From Embleya sp045207655 (GTDB lineage Bacteria; Actinomycetota; Actinomycetes; Streptomycetales; Streptomycetaceae): DNA of 64,000 nt. Below, in pieces: positions 18,829 to 26,235 of this stretch. Numbering within the stretch: position 1 is the first letter of the stretch; each line of letters starts with the position of its first letter. The stretch covers positions 3,472,001 through 3,536,000 of the forward strand of contig NZ_CP108784.1 of NCBI RefSeq assembly GCF_045207655.1. Direction: 5' to 3'. The notes below the pieces were generated by a model. It had not been told where the DNA came from and ran no database searches. It saw only the letters and a list, made by a program, of their open reading frames with translations. The position numbers and the translations under genes were made by a program.

Positions 18829-19098
18829 TCAGACGGCCGCCTTCTTGAGCCTGCGCCGCTCGCGTTCGGACAGCCCACCCCAGATCCCGAAGCGCTCGTC
18901 GTTGGCCAGCGCGTATTCCAGGCACTCGTCGCGCACCTCGCACGCGAGGCAGACCTTCTTGGCCTCTCGCGTCGAGCCGCCCTTCTCCGGGAAGAAGGAC
19001 TCGGGGTCGGTCTGCGCGCACAACGCGCGCTCCTGCCAACCGAGCTCCTCCTCCTCGCTCTCGCCCTCGGCGACCAGTAGCTGGAACAGCTCGCCCAT
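18829..19098 (-). CDS. whiB: WhiB family sporulation regulator
   Basis: 89 residues, nearly identical by eye to S. coelicolor WhiB. Four cysteines at 27, 50, 53 and 59 bind a [4Fe-4S] cluster; the G-I-W-G-G turn is at 71-75 and the basic tail SERERRRLKKAAV contacts DNA. WhiB works with WhiA to trigger sporulation septation; the family binds sigma factor region 4. The acidic N-terminus (ESEEEELGWQERALC) matches WhiB rather than other Wbl paralogs. GAGGAGG lies about 8 nt before ATG 19098. The upstream region is long (829 bp) and contains a perfect 16-bp palindrome 41 bp from the start codon. Confidence 0.95.
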   Translation of the reverse strand: MGELFQLLVAEGESEEEELGWQERALCAQTDPESFFPEKGGSTREAKKVCLACEVRDECLEYALANDERFGIWGGLSERERRRLKKAAV

Positions 19099-19139
19099 CG
19101 CGTGCCTCCTCGACCCGTTTTTGCGTCCCCGTGATTAAG

Positions 19140-19155
19140 CCGTTACCGGTAACGG
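19140..19155. promoter_or_regulatory. Perfect palindrome upstream of whiB
   Basis: CCGTTACCGGTAACGG, a 16-bp self-complementary site whose near edge is 41 bp upstream of the whiB start codon, in the position of an operator or activator site. The binding protein is not identified. Confidence 0.6.
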
Positions 19156-19520
19156 TTCACGACGTGTGTGAAATTACAAGCGCGTCGTTGCTGCGACGTC
19201 AAGCCGGGCTCTGCTATTAGAGCGGGGATTCACTCCCCGGGAGCACAGCAATCCGAATTGACCACATAAATGGACAGATCCGGACACTCTGTCGTGTCAC
19301 GTGATCGCCGCGACGTTCCGGGCGGGGAGCGTACCGGCGGGGGCGCGACGACATTCGATGCCAACCCGTGATGACCTCTGCAATGGACTACGCCTCACAC
19401 GGTCCGCACAGTTCCCCGGACGAGCCGGAAAACCGCGATGATGACCGAGGTCACATACCTCGGCTCACCCGAAAATGGGCCTCCCCGTGCCCGGGAGGCT
19501 TCAATCCCTTCCCAGGATTC

Positions 19521-19559
19521 CTCACCCGAATCGGGCAGCGCTCGGCCGATTCGGGTGAG
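19521..19559. repeat. 14-bp inverted repeat in the whiB-CDO intergenic region
   Basis: Exact arms CTCACCCGAATCGG and CCGATTCGGGTGAG around an 11-nt loop. It could be a factor-independent terminator of a small transcript, or a dyad binding site. No T-run follows. Confidence 0.6.
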
Positions 19560-19927
19560 CGCGGCGCCGGCGGGGCCGTGGCGAGTTGACAGGGACACCC
19601 CCCAGACGATGTCCTTTTCCCATGTCCGCACGCTGCAGCCGGTACCGGAGTCGTCCTGTCGACGTCCGTCGGGTGTTCAGCGCGCTGTGTCCGCCGTGCG
19701 ACCACGTGTACAGCTGTTGTCCGAGCTGTATCGCCTGAGGACGCCTTTTCGGTCGTCCTCCGCGCAAGCGGCGGCACTCTTTTCCCCTTTTATCGGCACG
19801 GCCGTCCCCCATGGCCGGATGTCCGTTCGGGTTGCTGTCGACCGCTCGCGTGTTCGCTTTCGATCCGCCGCGTTCGCCTGATCCGCCGCGCCAGAGAAAT
19901 AGCGCAGACATCCCGAAGGACTCCCCT

Positions 19928-20491
19928 ATGTCCAGCGACATCACCGTCGCCGGCGACCCGCTCGCCGCCCCCGCCGTGCTCGCCCTGCCCGTCGCCCCGC
20001 CCGTCCGCCCCGCCGTCGCCCGACTCGCCGCGCTCGCCCGCCGGCACGCCGACCTGGTCGCGGCCGAGCTCGACCAGGTCCGCTACGACCCGATCTCCCG
20101 CTGGTACAAGCGGCTCGCCGCGACCGAGGACATGGAGGTCTGGCTGCTGAGCTGGCTGCCCGGTCAGGGCACCGGCCTGCACGACCACGGCGGCTCGTCC
20201 GGCGTGTTCACCGTGGTCTCCGGCGAACTGCACGAGCGTTCCCTGGTGGTCACCCCGTTGCGCCGGGCCGGCGCCCGCGAACGGGTGCTCGGCGCCGGCT
20301 CCACCCGCGTGTTCGGGCCGACCTATGTACACGAGGTGACCAACATGGGCACCGAGCCCGCGATCAGCGTGCACGTGTACGCACCGCGGCTGGACTCGAT
20401 GAACCTGTACGACGCCGGCGAGGACATCGCGCGGCCGAGCTTCGAGCCGCTGCGCCGGGTGGGCGTCGAGCGTTCGGGGGACCAGTGGTGA
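19928..20491 (+). CDS. Cysteine dioxygenase family protein
   Basis: 187 residues, cupin fold. The iron ligands are visible as TGLHDHGGSSG (His85, His87) and PTYVHEVTN (His135), the three-His facial triad of thiol dioxygenases. These oxidise cysteine, or in bacteria sometimes 3-mercaptopropionate, to the sulfinate. ATG at 19928 has AAGGA about 9 nt upstream. It overlaps the start of a rhodanese gene by a few bases, so a sulfur-handling operon is likely: sulfinate or sulfane sulfur made here could be passed on by rhodanese. Whether cysteine is the true substrate is not decided. Confidence 0.9.
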   Translation: MSSDITVAGDPLAAPAVLALPVAPPVRPAVARLAALARRHADLVAAELDQVRYDPISRWYKRLAATEDMEVWLLSWLPGQGTGLHDHGGSSGVFTVVSGELHERSLVVTPLRRAGARERVLGAGSTRVFGPTYVHEVTNMGTEPAISVHVYAPRLDSMNLYDAGEDIARPSFEPLRRVGVERSGDQW

Positions 20492-20886
20492 GCGCCGTCG
20501 ACCGACTCCTCGAGCAGGCCCGGGCCCGGCTGGCGCGGGTGACCCCCGAGCAGGCGCATGCCGCCTTCCACGACGGCGCGGTGCTGGTGGACACCCGCCC
20601 CGACTTCCAGCGCGACGTCGACGGCGCGATTCCCGGCGCGCTGATCATCGAGCGCAACCATCTGGAGTGGCGCCTGGATCCCGAGGGTTCGGCGCGGGTG
20701 GCCGAGGCCACCGGCTACGACCTGCGCGTGGTCGTGTTGTGCGACGAGGGCTACGCGTCCAGTTTCGCCGCGGCGTCGCTGGTGGACCTGGGGCTGTCCG
20801 AGGCGACCGACCTGATCGGCGGCTTCCAGGCGTGGAAGGCCGCGGGCCTGCCGGTGGTGCCGTCGGCGGGCCGCGCTCGGCGATAG
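20488..20886 (+). CDS. Rhodanese-like domain protein
   Basis: 132 residues, a single rhodanese domain. Key pieces are VDTRPDFQRDVDGAIPGALIIERNHLEW (substrate-side motif) and the active-site loop VVLCDEGYASSFAAASL, in which Cys is present as C-D-E-G-Y-A-S. It should carry persulfide sulfur in the cytoplasm. GTG at 20488 overlaps the cysteine dioxygenase stop (GTGA), with GGGGGA about 6 nt upstream; GTG at 20485 is an alternative. Unusually, the last 136 bp also encode, on the other strand, the C-terminus of the convergent glycosyltransferase. Confidence 0.88.
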   Translation: MSAVDRLLEQARARLARVTPEQAHAAFHDGAVLVDTRPDFQRDVDGAIPGALIIERNHLEWRLDPEGSARVAEATGYDLRVVVLCDEGYASSFAAASLVDLGLSEATDLIGGFQAWKAAGLPVVPSAGRARR

Positions 20887-22259
20887 AGCGCCACGCCGAG
20901 CACGAGCAGCAGGGCCGCGCCGTAGCCGAGTTGATGGGTGGCCCGGACCTGACCCGGGGTCGGTTCCAGGCCCCAGGTGAGGTAGAGGGCGTACCCCGCC
21001 GGGCCGAGCGCGAGCCACTCCCAGCGGCGCCCGTCCAGCGCCACCAGCGCGACCACGAGCAGCGCGTACCACGGGTAGGCCGGGGTCAGCACGAACAACA
21101 TGCCGCCGGTCAGGGTGAGCGCGCCGTGCCACGGGCGGTCCGGGTCGGCCCGGGCCGCCACGACCGCGGCCAGGACGATCAGCACGACGACGGCCGCGTA
21201 CGGGGTGAGGTCGGTCGGCAGCACCAGGCCGAGCAGACCGAAACGCGCGCCGTCGTCGTAGCGCTCCTCCTTGAGGTAGCCGGGCAGGTAGCCGAGCACG
21301 GCGGGGCCGGCCGCGAGCACGTGCGGCAGGTAGACCAGCACGACGGTGAGCGCGGCCGCGCCCAGCAGTCGCACCGGGGCCCGGCGTACGCCGCCGGCCA
21401 GCGCGGCGGCGGGGAACATCTTGGTCGCGGCGGCGCCGCCGAGCAGCACGCCGCCCAGGAGCGGCCGGCGGCCGGCGATCGCGGCCAGGCCGAGCACCAT
21501 GAGCAGCACGCCGAGCACGTCCACGTGCGCGTTGTTGCCACTCTCCAGCGCGACCATCGGACACCACGCCCACCACACCGCGTGTCTGGGGTCGCGGCCG
21601 AACCGGCGCAACACCAGCAGCAGCGCGGCGCTCACCAGCATCGCCAGCAACGCGGCGGCGCCCTGGACGGGTTCGGGCCGGCCGGGCGGGGTCGCGACGT
21701 GCACGAGCCAGTAGTACGCCTCGGCCACCGGCGGGTAGATGGTGTGCACCTCGGGCCGGTTGATCCGGGTGCACGCGCCGTCCGGCAGCGGGTGCTCGAA
21801 CCACCCCGAGCACTCGCCCGGCGGGAACAGCCAGTCGTCGCGGAAGCCGGCCACCTCGGGATCCGCCGGCGCGTGCGTATACGGCGAGCGACCCGCGGCC
21901 TGGACCCGCCCGTCGAACGCGTAGCGGTAGGCGTCGTCGCTGGTGCGCGGCGGGGCGCCGGCGGCCAGGACGGGCAGCGCGACCGCACCGGCCAGGATCA
22001 GCACCACCGCACGGCGCACCGGGAGTCGGTGGACGAGGAAGGCGCCGAGCGCGAACAGCGCCCAGGCGGCGCCGTACACGACGTACACGCCGACGCTGCC
22101 GGGGTGGGTCCACGGGCCGTGTACGGCGAAGCCGACGGCGACGGTCAGGCCCAGGCCGGTACCGACGGCGGTGATCGTGGTCGCGGTGCCGGTGGCGGGG
22201 GTGCCGATGCCGGGTGTGCCGGTGGTGGGGGTGCTCGTGCCGGCGGTGCTCGATGCCAT
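20751..22259 (-). CDS. GT87-like polyprenol-phosphate-sugar-dependent membrane glycosyltransferase
   Basis: About 502 residues with 10 or more hydrophobic helices. Near the N-terminus, in the first outer loop, is TSDDAYRYAFDGRVQAAGRSPY, the Asp-bearing motif of GT-C enzymes, followed by HTIYPPVAEAYYW and GRDPRHAVWWAWCPMVALESGNNAHVDV. This is the pattern of GT87/PimE-like mannosyltransferases, which use polyprenyl-phosphate sugars outside the cell. The ATG at 22259 is probably leaderless: ACACTCGCCGCATG resembles the promoter of the nearby response regulator. A 17-bp box lies 50 bp upstream. Its 3' end runs 136 bp into the convergent rhodanese gene. The acceptor is unknown. Confidence 0.8.
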   Translation of the reverse strand: MASSTAGTSTPTTGTPGIGTPATGTATTITAVGTGLGLTVAVGFAVHGPWTHPGSVGVYVVYGAAWALFALGAFLVHRLPVRRAVVLILAGAVALPVLAAGAPPRTSDDAYRYAFDGRVQAAGRSPYTHAPADPEVAGFRDDWLFPPGECSGWFEHPLPDGACTRINRPEVHTIYPPVAEAYYWLVHVATPPGRPEPVQGAAALLAMLVSAALLLVLRRFGRDPRHAVWWAWCPMVALESGNNAHVDVLGVLLMVLGLAAIAGRRPLLGGVLLGGAAATKMFPAAALAGGVRRAPVRLLGAAALTVVLVYLPHVLAAGPAVLGYLPGYLKEERYDDGARFGLLGLVLPTDLTPYAAVVVLIVLAAVVAARADPDRPWHGALTLTGGMLFVLTPAYPWYALLVVALVALDGRRWEWLALGPAGYALYLTWGLEPTPGQVRATHQLGYGAALLLVLGVALYRRARPADGTTGRPAAFHAWKPPIRSVASDSPRSTSDAAAKLDA

Positions 22260-22309
22260 GCGGCGAGTGTGTCGGCGGTGGGGGCGTTTTCGGGGCGTCC
22301 CGGGCCGGG

Positions 22310-22326
22310 CGTCAGCACTCCGTAAG
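22310..22326 (-). promoter_or_regulatory. Putative response-regulator box A (GT87 promoter)
   Basis: On the minus strand it reads CTTACGGAGTGCTGACG: two TTACG/TGACG half-sites 11 bp apart, the spacing of OmpR/PhoB-type direct repeats. Exactly 50 nt separate it from the GT87 ATG. It is identical to boxes at 22406 and 27041. Confidence 0.75.
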
Positions 22327-22365
22327 GCGGTCGGGGTAGGGCGGTCCGGGTCTCCTGGGGTCGAG

Positions 22366-22382
22366 CGTCGGCACTCCGTAGG
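22366..22382 (-). promoter_or_regulatory. Putative response-regulator box B
   Basis: On the minus strand CCTACGGAGTGCCGACG, two changes from the boxes on either side. It lies midway between the GT87 and molybdopterin oxidoreductase promoters. Confidence 0.65.
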
Positions 22383-22405
22383 GCGACCGGGTCTCCTCGG
22401 TCGAG

Positions 22406-22422
22406 CGTCAGCACTCCGTAAG
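22406..22422 (-). promoter_or_regulatory. Putative response-regulator box C (oxidoreductase promoter)
   Basis: An exact copy of box A, 46 nt upstream of the oxidoreductase ATG at 22469 but inverted relative to that gene. Confidence 0.7.
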
Positions 22423-22468
22423 GCGGTCAATGGGGGCCTGCGGGGGGATTTCGGCGTTGGCTGGGGGG

Positions 22469-23635
22469 ATGAAGCTCGACATCCGCTTGCCGGACCCGCC
22501 CGCCGCGTTGCGGCGCGGTCCGTTCCGAGCCGGCGCGTTCCGCGGCGCTCTGCACGATCCGCGTACGGCCGTCCTCGTCGGCCGGTTGCTCGGCCTCGCC
22601 TTCCTGATCTGCTTCCTGACCGGCCTGTTCAGCCATCTCCTCCAGCATCAGCCGTACTGGCTCGCGCTGCCGTCCCGGCCGGTGTGGGGGTATCGGGTCA
22701 CCCAGGGGCTGCACGTGGCGACCGGGATCGCGGCGGTGCCGCTGCTTCTGGTGAAGCTGTGGGTGGTCTATCCGCGACTGTTCGCCTGGCCGCCGGCGAA
22801 GTCGGTGGGGCAGGCGCTGGAGCGGTTGTCCATCGCGGTGCTGATGATGGCGGCGATCTTCGAACTCGTCACCGGGCTGCTGAACATCGTGCAGTGGTAT
22901 CCGTGGCCGTTCCCGTTCGTACCGGCGCACTACTGGATCGCGTGGGTGGCGGCCGGGGCGATCACACTGCATGTCGCGGTGAAGCTGCCGCTGATCCTCG
23001 CCCACTGGCGGCGGCCCCGGGGCGGGCCGGCCGATCCCGAAGGGCCCTCGCGGCGCGGCCTGTTGACCGTGCTCGGCGCCGGGGTGGGCGTGGTCACGTT
23101 GGCCACGGTGGGGCAGACGGTGACCCCGCTGGGGCGCGTGTCGGTGCTGGCGCCGCGACGGGCGGACATCGGCCCGCAAGGCCTGCCGGTGAATCGCACG
23201 GCTGCCGCGGCGGGCGTGTTCACGGCGGTCCGCGATCCCGCGTGGCGCCTGGAGGTGGTCGGCCCGCGACCGTTCGCGCTGACCCGGGCCGAACTGTTGG
23301 CGATGGCGCAACACGAGGCGACGTTGCCGATCACGTGTGTCGAGGGGTGGAGCGCGTCGGCGCACTGGTCCGGGGTGCGGATTCGGGACCTGATGGCCCG
23401 GGCGGGTGCGCCGTCCGGAGCCCGACTGCGGGTGTTCTCGCACGAGCGGTTCAGTCCGTACTCGGTGATGGAGATGCCGGACGAGTATGCCCGCGACTCG
23501 TCGACCCTGCTGGCGCTGATGCTCAATGGCGCGCCGCTGGCCGAGGACCACGGGTATCCGGCGCGGATCATCGCGCCGAACCGGCCGGGCGTGCTCCAGA
23601 CGAAGTGGGTCGCCCGCATGGAGGTACTGGGATGA
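22469..23635 (+). CDS. Membrane-anchored molybdopterin-dependent oxidoreductase
   Basis: About 388 residues. The N-terminal half has four or so helices like a cytochrome b561/DUF4405 unit, with histidines at about 56, 82 and 168 placed to bind heme. A fifth helix (GLLTVLGAGVGVVTLATVG) leads to a periplasm-side sulfite-oxidase-type domain: LPITCVEGWSASAHWSGVRI has the molybdenum-ligand Cys290, and DEYARDSSTLLALMLNGAPLAEDHGYPARIIAPN is the family's cofactor motif. It probably reduces or oxidises an extracytoplasmic substrate using membrane electrons; substrate unknown. ATG 22469 is chosen as a likely leaderless start; ATG 22430 is possible. Its stop overlaps the next gene by 4 nt. Confidence 0.85.
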   Translation: MKLDIRLPDPPAALRRGPFRAGAFRGALHDPRTAVLVGRLLGLAFLICFLTGLFSHLLQHQPYWLALPSRPVWGYRVTQGLHVATGIAAVPLLLVKLWVVYPRLFAWPPAKSVGQALERLSIAVLMMAAIFELVTGLLNIVQWYPWPFPFVPAHYWIAWVAAGAITLHVAVKLPLILAHWRRPRGGPADPEGPSRRGLLTVLGAGVGVVTLATVGQTVTPLGRVSVLAPRRADIGPQGLPVNRTAAAAGVFTAVRDPAWRLEVVGPRPFALTRAELLAMAQHEATLPITCVEGWSASAHWSGVRIRDLMARAGAPSGARLRVFSHERFSPYSVMEMPDEYARDSSTLLALMLNGAPLAEDHGYPARIIAPNRPGVLQTKWVARMEVLG

Positions 23636-24138
23636 GTACGGCGATGGAGCCCGAGCCGGTCGCGCCGCGAACCGGGCGGGTGGTGGGCGCCGTCCGGTTC
23701 GTGCTGGGCGCCGCCGGGTTGGCCGGCATCGGGTGGGGCGTGGCCGGTGTCCGGAACGACCCGTTCCTGACCGAGCGGGTGGGTCTGGCGAAGTGGTTGA
23801 TCGCCGGAGTGCTGCTGCACGACGGGGTGTTCGCCGTCGTGGTCTTCACCGTCGGCGCGTTGGTGATGCGGTTCGGGCGGAGGCCGGCCGCGTGGGTGCG
23901 ACGGACCGTGCTGGGCGGCCTGGCGGTGGGCGTCGTGGGCACGCTGATCGCGCTGCCGGCGCTGCTACGGCCACTGCCGACGCAGAACCCGTCGGTGCTT
24001 CCACTGAACTACGGCCGCGGGCTGGCGATCGTATGGGCGGGGGTGGTGGTGGGGACCGCGGGGGTGGTGGTGTTCCGCCGGGTGCGGGGACGAGAGCGAG
24101 ACGGGGGTGAGGCCCGGGGCGCGGCTGAGGGGCGGTGA
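23632..24138 (+). CDS. Small membrane protein, partner of the molybdopterin oxidoreductase
   Basis: 168 residues with four predicted helices (VRFVLGAAGLAGIGWGV; LIAGVLLHDGVFAVVVFTVGALVM; LGGLAVGVVGTLIALPALL; LAIVWAGVVVGTAGVVVF). It starts with ATGA overlap on the oxidoreductase stop, so translation is coupled. His63 in LLHDGVF could take part in heme or quinone contact, but no clear cofactor motif is present. A membrane-anchor or electron-relay role for the oxidoreductase is inference from context. The polar C-terminal tail is Arg/Glu-rich. Confidence 0.75.
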   Translation: MSTAMEPEPVAPRTGRVVGAVRFVLGAAGLAGIGWGVAGVRNDPFLTERVGLAKWLIAGVLLHDGVFAVVVFTVGALVMRFGRRPAAWVRRTVLGGLAVGVVGTLIALPALLRPLPTQNPSVLPLNYGRGLAIVWAGVVVGTAGVVVFRRVRGRERDGGEARGAAEGR

Positions 24139-24898
24139 TGCGGCGGGTCGGCGGGGCGGCGGGGGGTGGGCTGTGCGGGGGGCTGTGCGGGTTGGCGCCG
24201 GCGGGTCGGCGGGGGCAGGCTGTGCGGGTCGGCCGGCGGGTCGGCGGCGGGTCGGCGGCGGGTCGGTCGGCGCGTGGTCGAGTCCGGGCCGTCGCCGGCT
24301 TTGGAGCCAGGCGGAGACGGCTCAGGGCAGTGCAGGGCGGCGAAAGCGCGGCCCAGGCGGGACAGTCGGCGCGTATTCGGGCTCGGGCCGTCGCCGGATC
24401 GGGGACGGCCGGCGACGGCTCGGAACCGATGCGGGGTGGCGGAAGCGCGGCCCAGGCGGGCCGGTCGGCGCGTATTCGGGCTCGGGACCGGTACAGGGTG
24501 GCGAAGGCACGGCCCAGGCGAGCCGGTTCGGCGCGTGTTGGAGGCCCGGGTCGCCGGCTCGGGACCGGTCGGCGAGGGTTCATGAGCGGCGCAGGGCAGC
24601 GGAGGCGCGGCCCGGTCGGGGCGGTCGGGGCGTGTTCGAGCCCGGCCGTCGCGGATTGGGAGCCGGTCGGCGACGGCTCAGGAACGGCGCAGGGCAGCGA
24701 AGGCGCGACCCGGTCGGGGCGGTCGGCGCGTGTTTAGGCCCAGCCGTCGCGGCTCGGGACCGGTCGCGAGGGCTCATGAGCGGCGCAGGGCAGCGGAGGC
24801 GCGGCCCGGTCGGGGCGGTCGGGGCGGTCGGGGCGGTCGGGGCGGTCGGCGCGGGTTCGAGCCCGGCCGTCGCGGATTGGGAGCCGGGCGGCGACGGC
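24139..24898. other. Gene-free tandem repeat region, about 760 bp
   Basis: No frame here behaves like a gene; overlapping open frames on both strands come from GC-rich repeat sequence. From 24322 it is built of decayed ~98-bp tandem units (separate entry). Confidence 0.7.
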
Positions 24899-25018
24899 TC
24901 AGGAGCGGCGCAGGGTGGCGAAGGCGCGGCCCGGGTGGGTCCAGGTGTCGGTCACGGTGAAGTGGTGCGTCGGGGCGAGCCGGCGCAGCGCCGGGGTGCC
25001 CACCCGGGCCCAGCGGAA
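24322..25018. repeat. Seven-copy ~98-bp tandem repeat including the 3' end of the methyltransferase gene
   Basis: Units start near 24322, 24420, 24482 (shortened predecessor), 24580, 24678, 24774 and 24899; intervals are 98, 62, 98, 98, 96 and 125. Each carries a variant of TCAnGAGCGGCGCAGGG followed by CGGCCC. The last unit is the methyltransferase stop codon and its final ~14 codons (minus-strand protein ending PGRAFATLRRS); earlier units encode decayed versions such as PGRASAALRRS. The 125-bp interval is explained by three extra GGTCGGGGCG decamers. Confidence 0.75.
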
Positions 25019-25618
25019 GGCACCGCCGTGGCTGCCGCGGTCGTCTTCGACCCGGGCCGCGAAGCGTTCGTACACGTCCTGTGGATCGGTCTCCACCACG
25101 AGCAGGCCGCCGGGGGCGAGCAGGCCGTGAATGCGGTCGAGCAGCCCGCCCGGGTCGCCACCGATGCCGATGTTGCCGTCGGCGAGGAGGGCGACCGCCC
25201 AGCGACCCTCACCGGGCAGCGGGTCGAACACCGACCGGCACAACGCGGTGGCCCCGGCGGTCCGGGCCCGCGCGACGGCGGTCGGCACCGGGTCGACACC
25301 GAGCGCGGTCACGCCTCGACGGCTCAGCGCCGCGGCCAGTCGGCCCGGGCCGCAGCCGACGTCCAGGGTGGGACCGGTGCAGCGGGCGAGCATGGTGTCG
25401 TCGGCGGTGTCCGGTTCGGCGCACCAGCGGGCCAGTTCGAGGCGTTGCCGACGGTGGCCGTGCCGGCGGACGTACACGGCTCCGCCGTCGCGCAGGGCGA
25501 GCGCGTACGGGTCGGTGGTCCGGGCCTCCGTCCCGAGGTGGGTCGGAGCGTCCGCCGGGATGTCGGACCGCGCGTTGGCCGGGTCGGCCCCGCGTTCGGG
25601 CTCGCGGACCAGGGTCAT
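24899..25618 (-). CDS. Class I SAM-dependent methyltransferase
   Basis: 239 residues. SAM-binding motif I is PTLDVGCGPGRLAAALSRRG (about 98-117), followed by VTALGVDPVPTAVARAR with the acidic residue of motif II, and HGLLAPGGLLVVETDP as motif III-IV. The N-terminal 35 residues are polar. It is the third gene of a GT2 - DUF2064 - methyltransferase operon; ATGA links it to the DUF2064 gene. The methyl acceptor is unknown, and in context could be a sugar or polyprenyl-linked glycan. Its 3' end is the source or last member of a tandem repeat array, so the downstream DNA has been duplicated several times. Confidence 0.87.
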   Translation of the reverse strand: MTLVREPERGADPANARSDIPADAPTHLGTEARTTDPYALALRDGGAVYVRRHGHRRQRLELARWCAEPDTADDTMLARCTGPTLDVGCGPGRLAAALSRRGVTALGVDPVPTAVARARTAGATALCRSVFDPLPGEGRWAVALLADGNIGIGGDPGGLLDRIHGLLAPGGLLVVETDPQDVYERFAARVEDDRGSHGGAFRWARVGTPALRRLAPTHHFTVTDTWTHPGRAFATLRRS

Positions 25619-26235
25619 GCGTACACCTCGCCGCCGAGCAGTGCGCGGGCCACGCCGGCGCAGTGGGTGCCGGGGATGTCGCGGGTGACGGCGGCCAGGT
25701 CGGCGGCCGTGTCGATGTCGGTCAGGGTGGGCAGGTCGCGCACGGTCAGTCCGGCGGCGAGCAGCCGGGACCGCTGGACCGCGCCGGTCCGCGGCACCGA
25801 CATCGGTACGCCGGGGAACACCGACGGGTCGGGTTCGCGCAGCCCGATCGCCCAGAATCCGCCGTCGGTCGCCGGGCCGAACCACGCGTCGGCGGCCGAC
25901 CAGTCCACGGTCAGCAGTTCGGGGGTGACCTGCGGGGTGTCCATGCCGATCAGCAGGGTCGGCCCGGTACAGCCGGCGAACGCGGCCGCCAGGCGCAAGT
26001 CGAGTCCCCCGGCCCCTTGCGGCACCACCTCGAAGCCGGCCGGCAGCCACGGCCCCGGTTCGCCCGCGAGCACCAGGACCCGACGGCGCGCGGGCGTCGC
26101 GAGCACCGCCGCCAGTGTGTCGGTGAGCGCGGCCTCGGCCACCGCCGCGGCCTGGTCCGGGGTCAGCGGCGGGGTCAGCCGGGTCTTGACCCGGCCCGGC
26201 AGCGGCGCCTTCGCGATGACCAGGAGGGTGCTCAC
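25615..26235 (-). CDS. TIGR04282 (DUF2064) family nucleotidyl/glycosyltransferase-like protein
   Basis: 206 residues. The nucleotide-binding N-terminus STLLVIAKAPLPGRVKTRLTPPLTPDQAAAVAEA is the family hallmark, and LLIGMDTPQVTPELL with DAWFGPATDGGFWAIGLREPD corresponds to the conserved D-T/S-P and GPxxDGGYW motifs of GT-A-like nucleotidyl transferases. The family name comes from its link to arsenosugar genes, but no radical-SAM arsenosugar partner is present here. GTG 26235 overlaps the GT2 stop (GTGA) and the stop overlaps the methyltransferase ATG. It likely works with both on a glycan precursor; chemistry not established. Confidence 0.86.
   Translation of the reverse strand: MSTLLVIAKAPLPGRVKTRLTPPLTPDQAAAVAEAALTDTLAAVLATPARRRVLVLAGEPGPWLPAGFEVVPQGAGGLDLRLAAAFAGCTGPTLLIGMDTPQVTPELLTVDWSAADAWFGPATDGGFWAIGLREPDPSVFPGVPMSVPRTGAVQRSRLLAAGLTVRDLPTLTDIDTAADLAAVTRDIPGTHCAGVARALLGGEVYA

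Larger units (their letters stand above)
19099..19927. promoter_or_regulatory. Long regulatory intergenic region upstream of whiB
   Basis: 829 bp between divergent whiB and the cysteine dioxygenase gene. I see no credible gene. It contains a 16-bp palindrome near whiB, a palindromic TCACGTGA at 19297-19304, and a 14-bp inverted repeat at 19521-19559. Base composition is lower in GC than the surroundings, as expected for promoter DNA. Confidence 0.6.

Noticed and set aside
19273..19304. WhiA-type GACAC sites and TCACGTGA near the whiB/CDO intergenic centre
   Set aside because: GACAC and GTGTC occur, but such 5-mers are common and no wider consensus is met; too weak to list as sites.
24107..24898. 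Genes in the repeat region after the small membrane protein
   Set aside because: Frames on both strands arise from ~98-bp tandem repeats; no ribosome sites or stable protein composition.
24322..24898. CRISPR array
   Set aside because: Repeats are tandem with no unique spacers of constant length; units are decayed copies of coding sequence.
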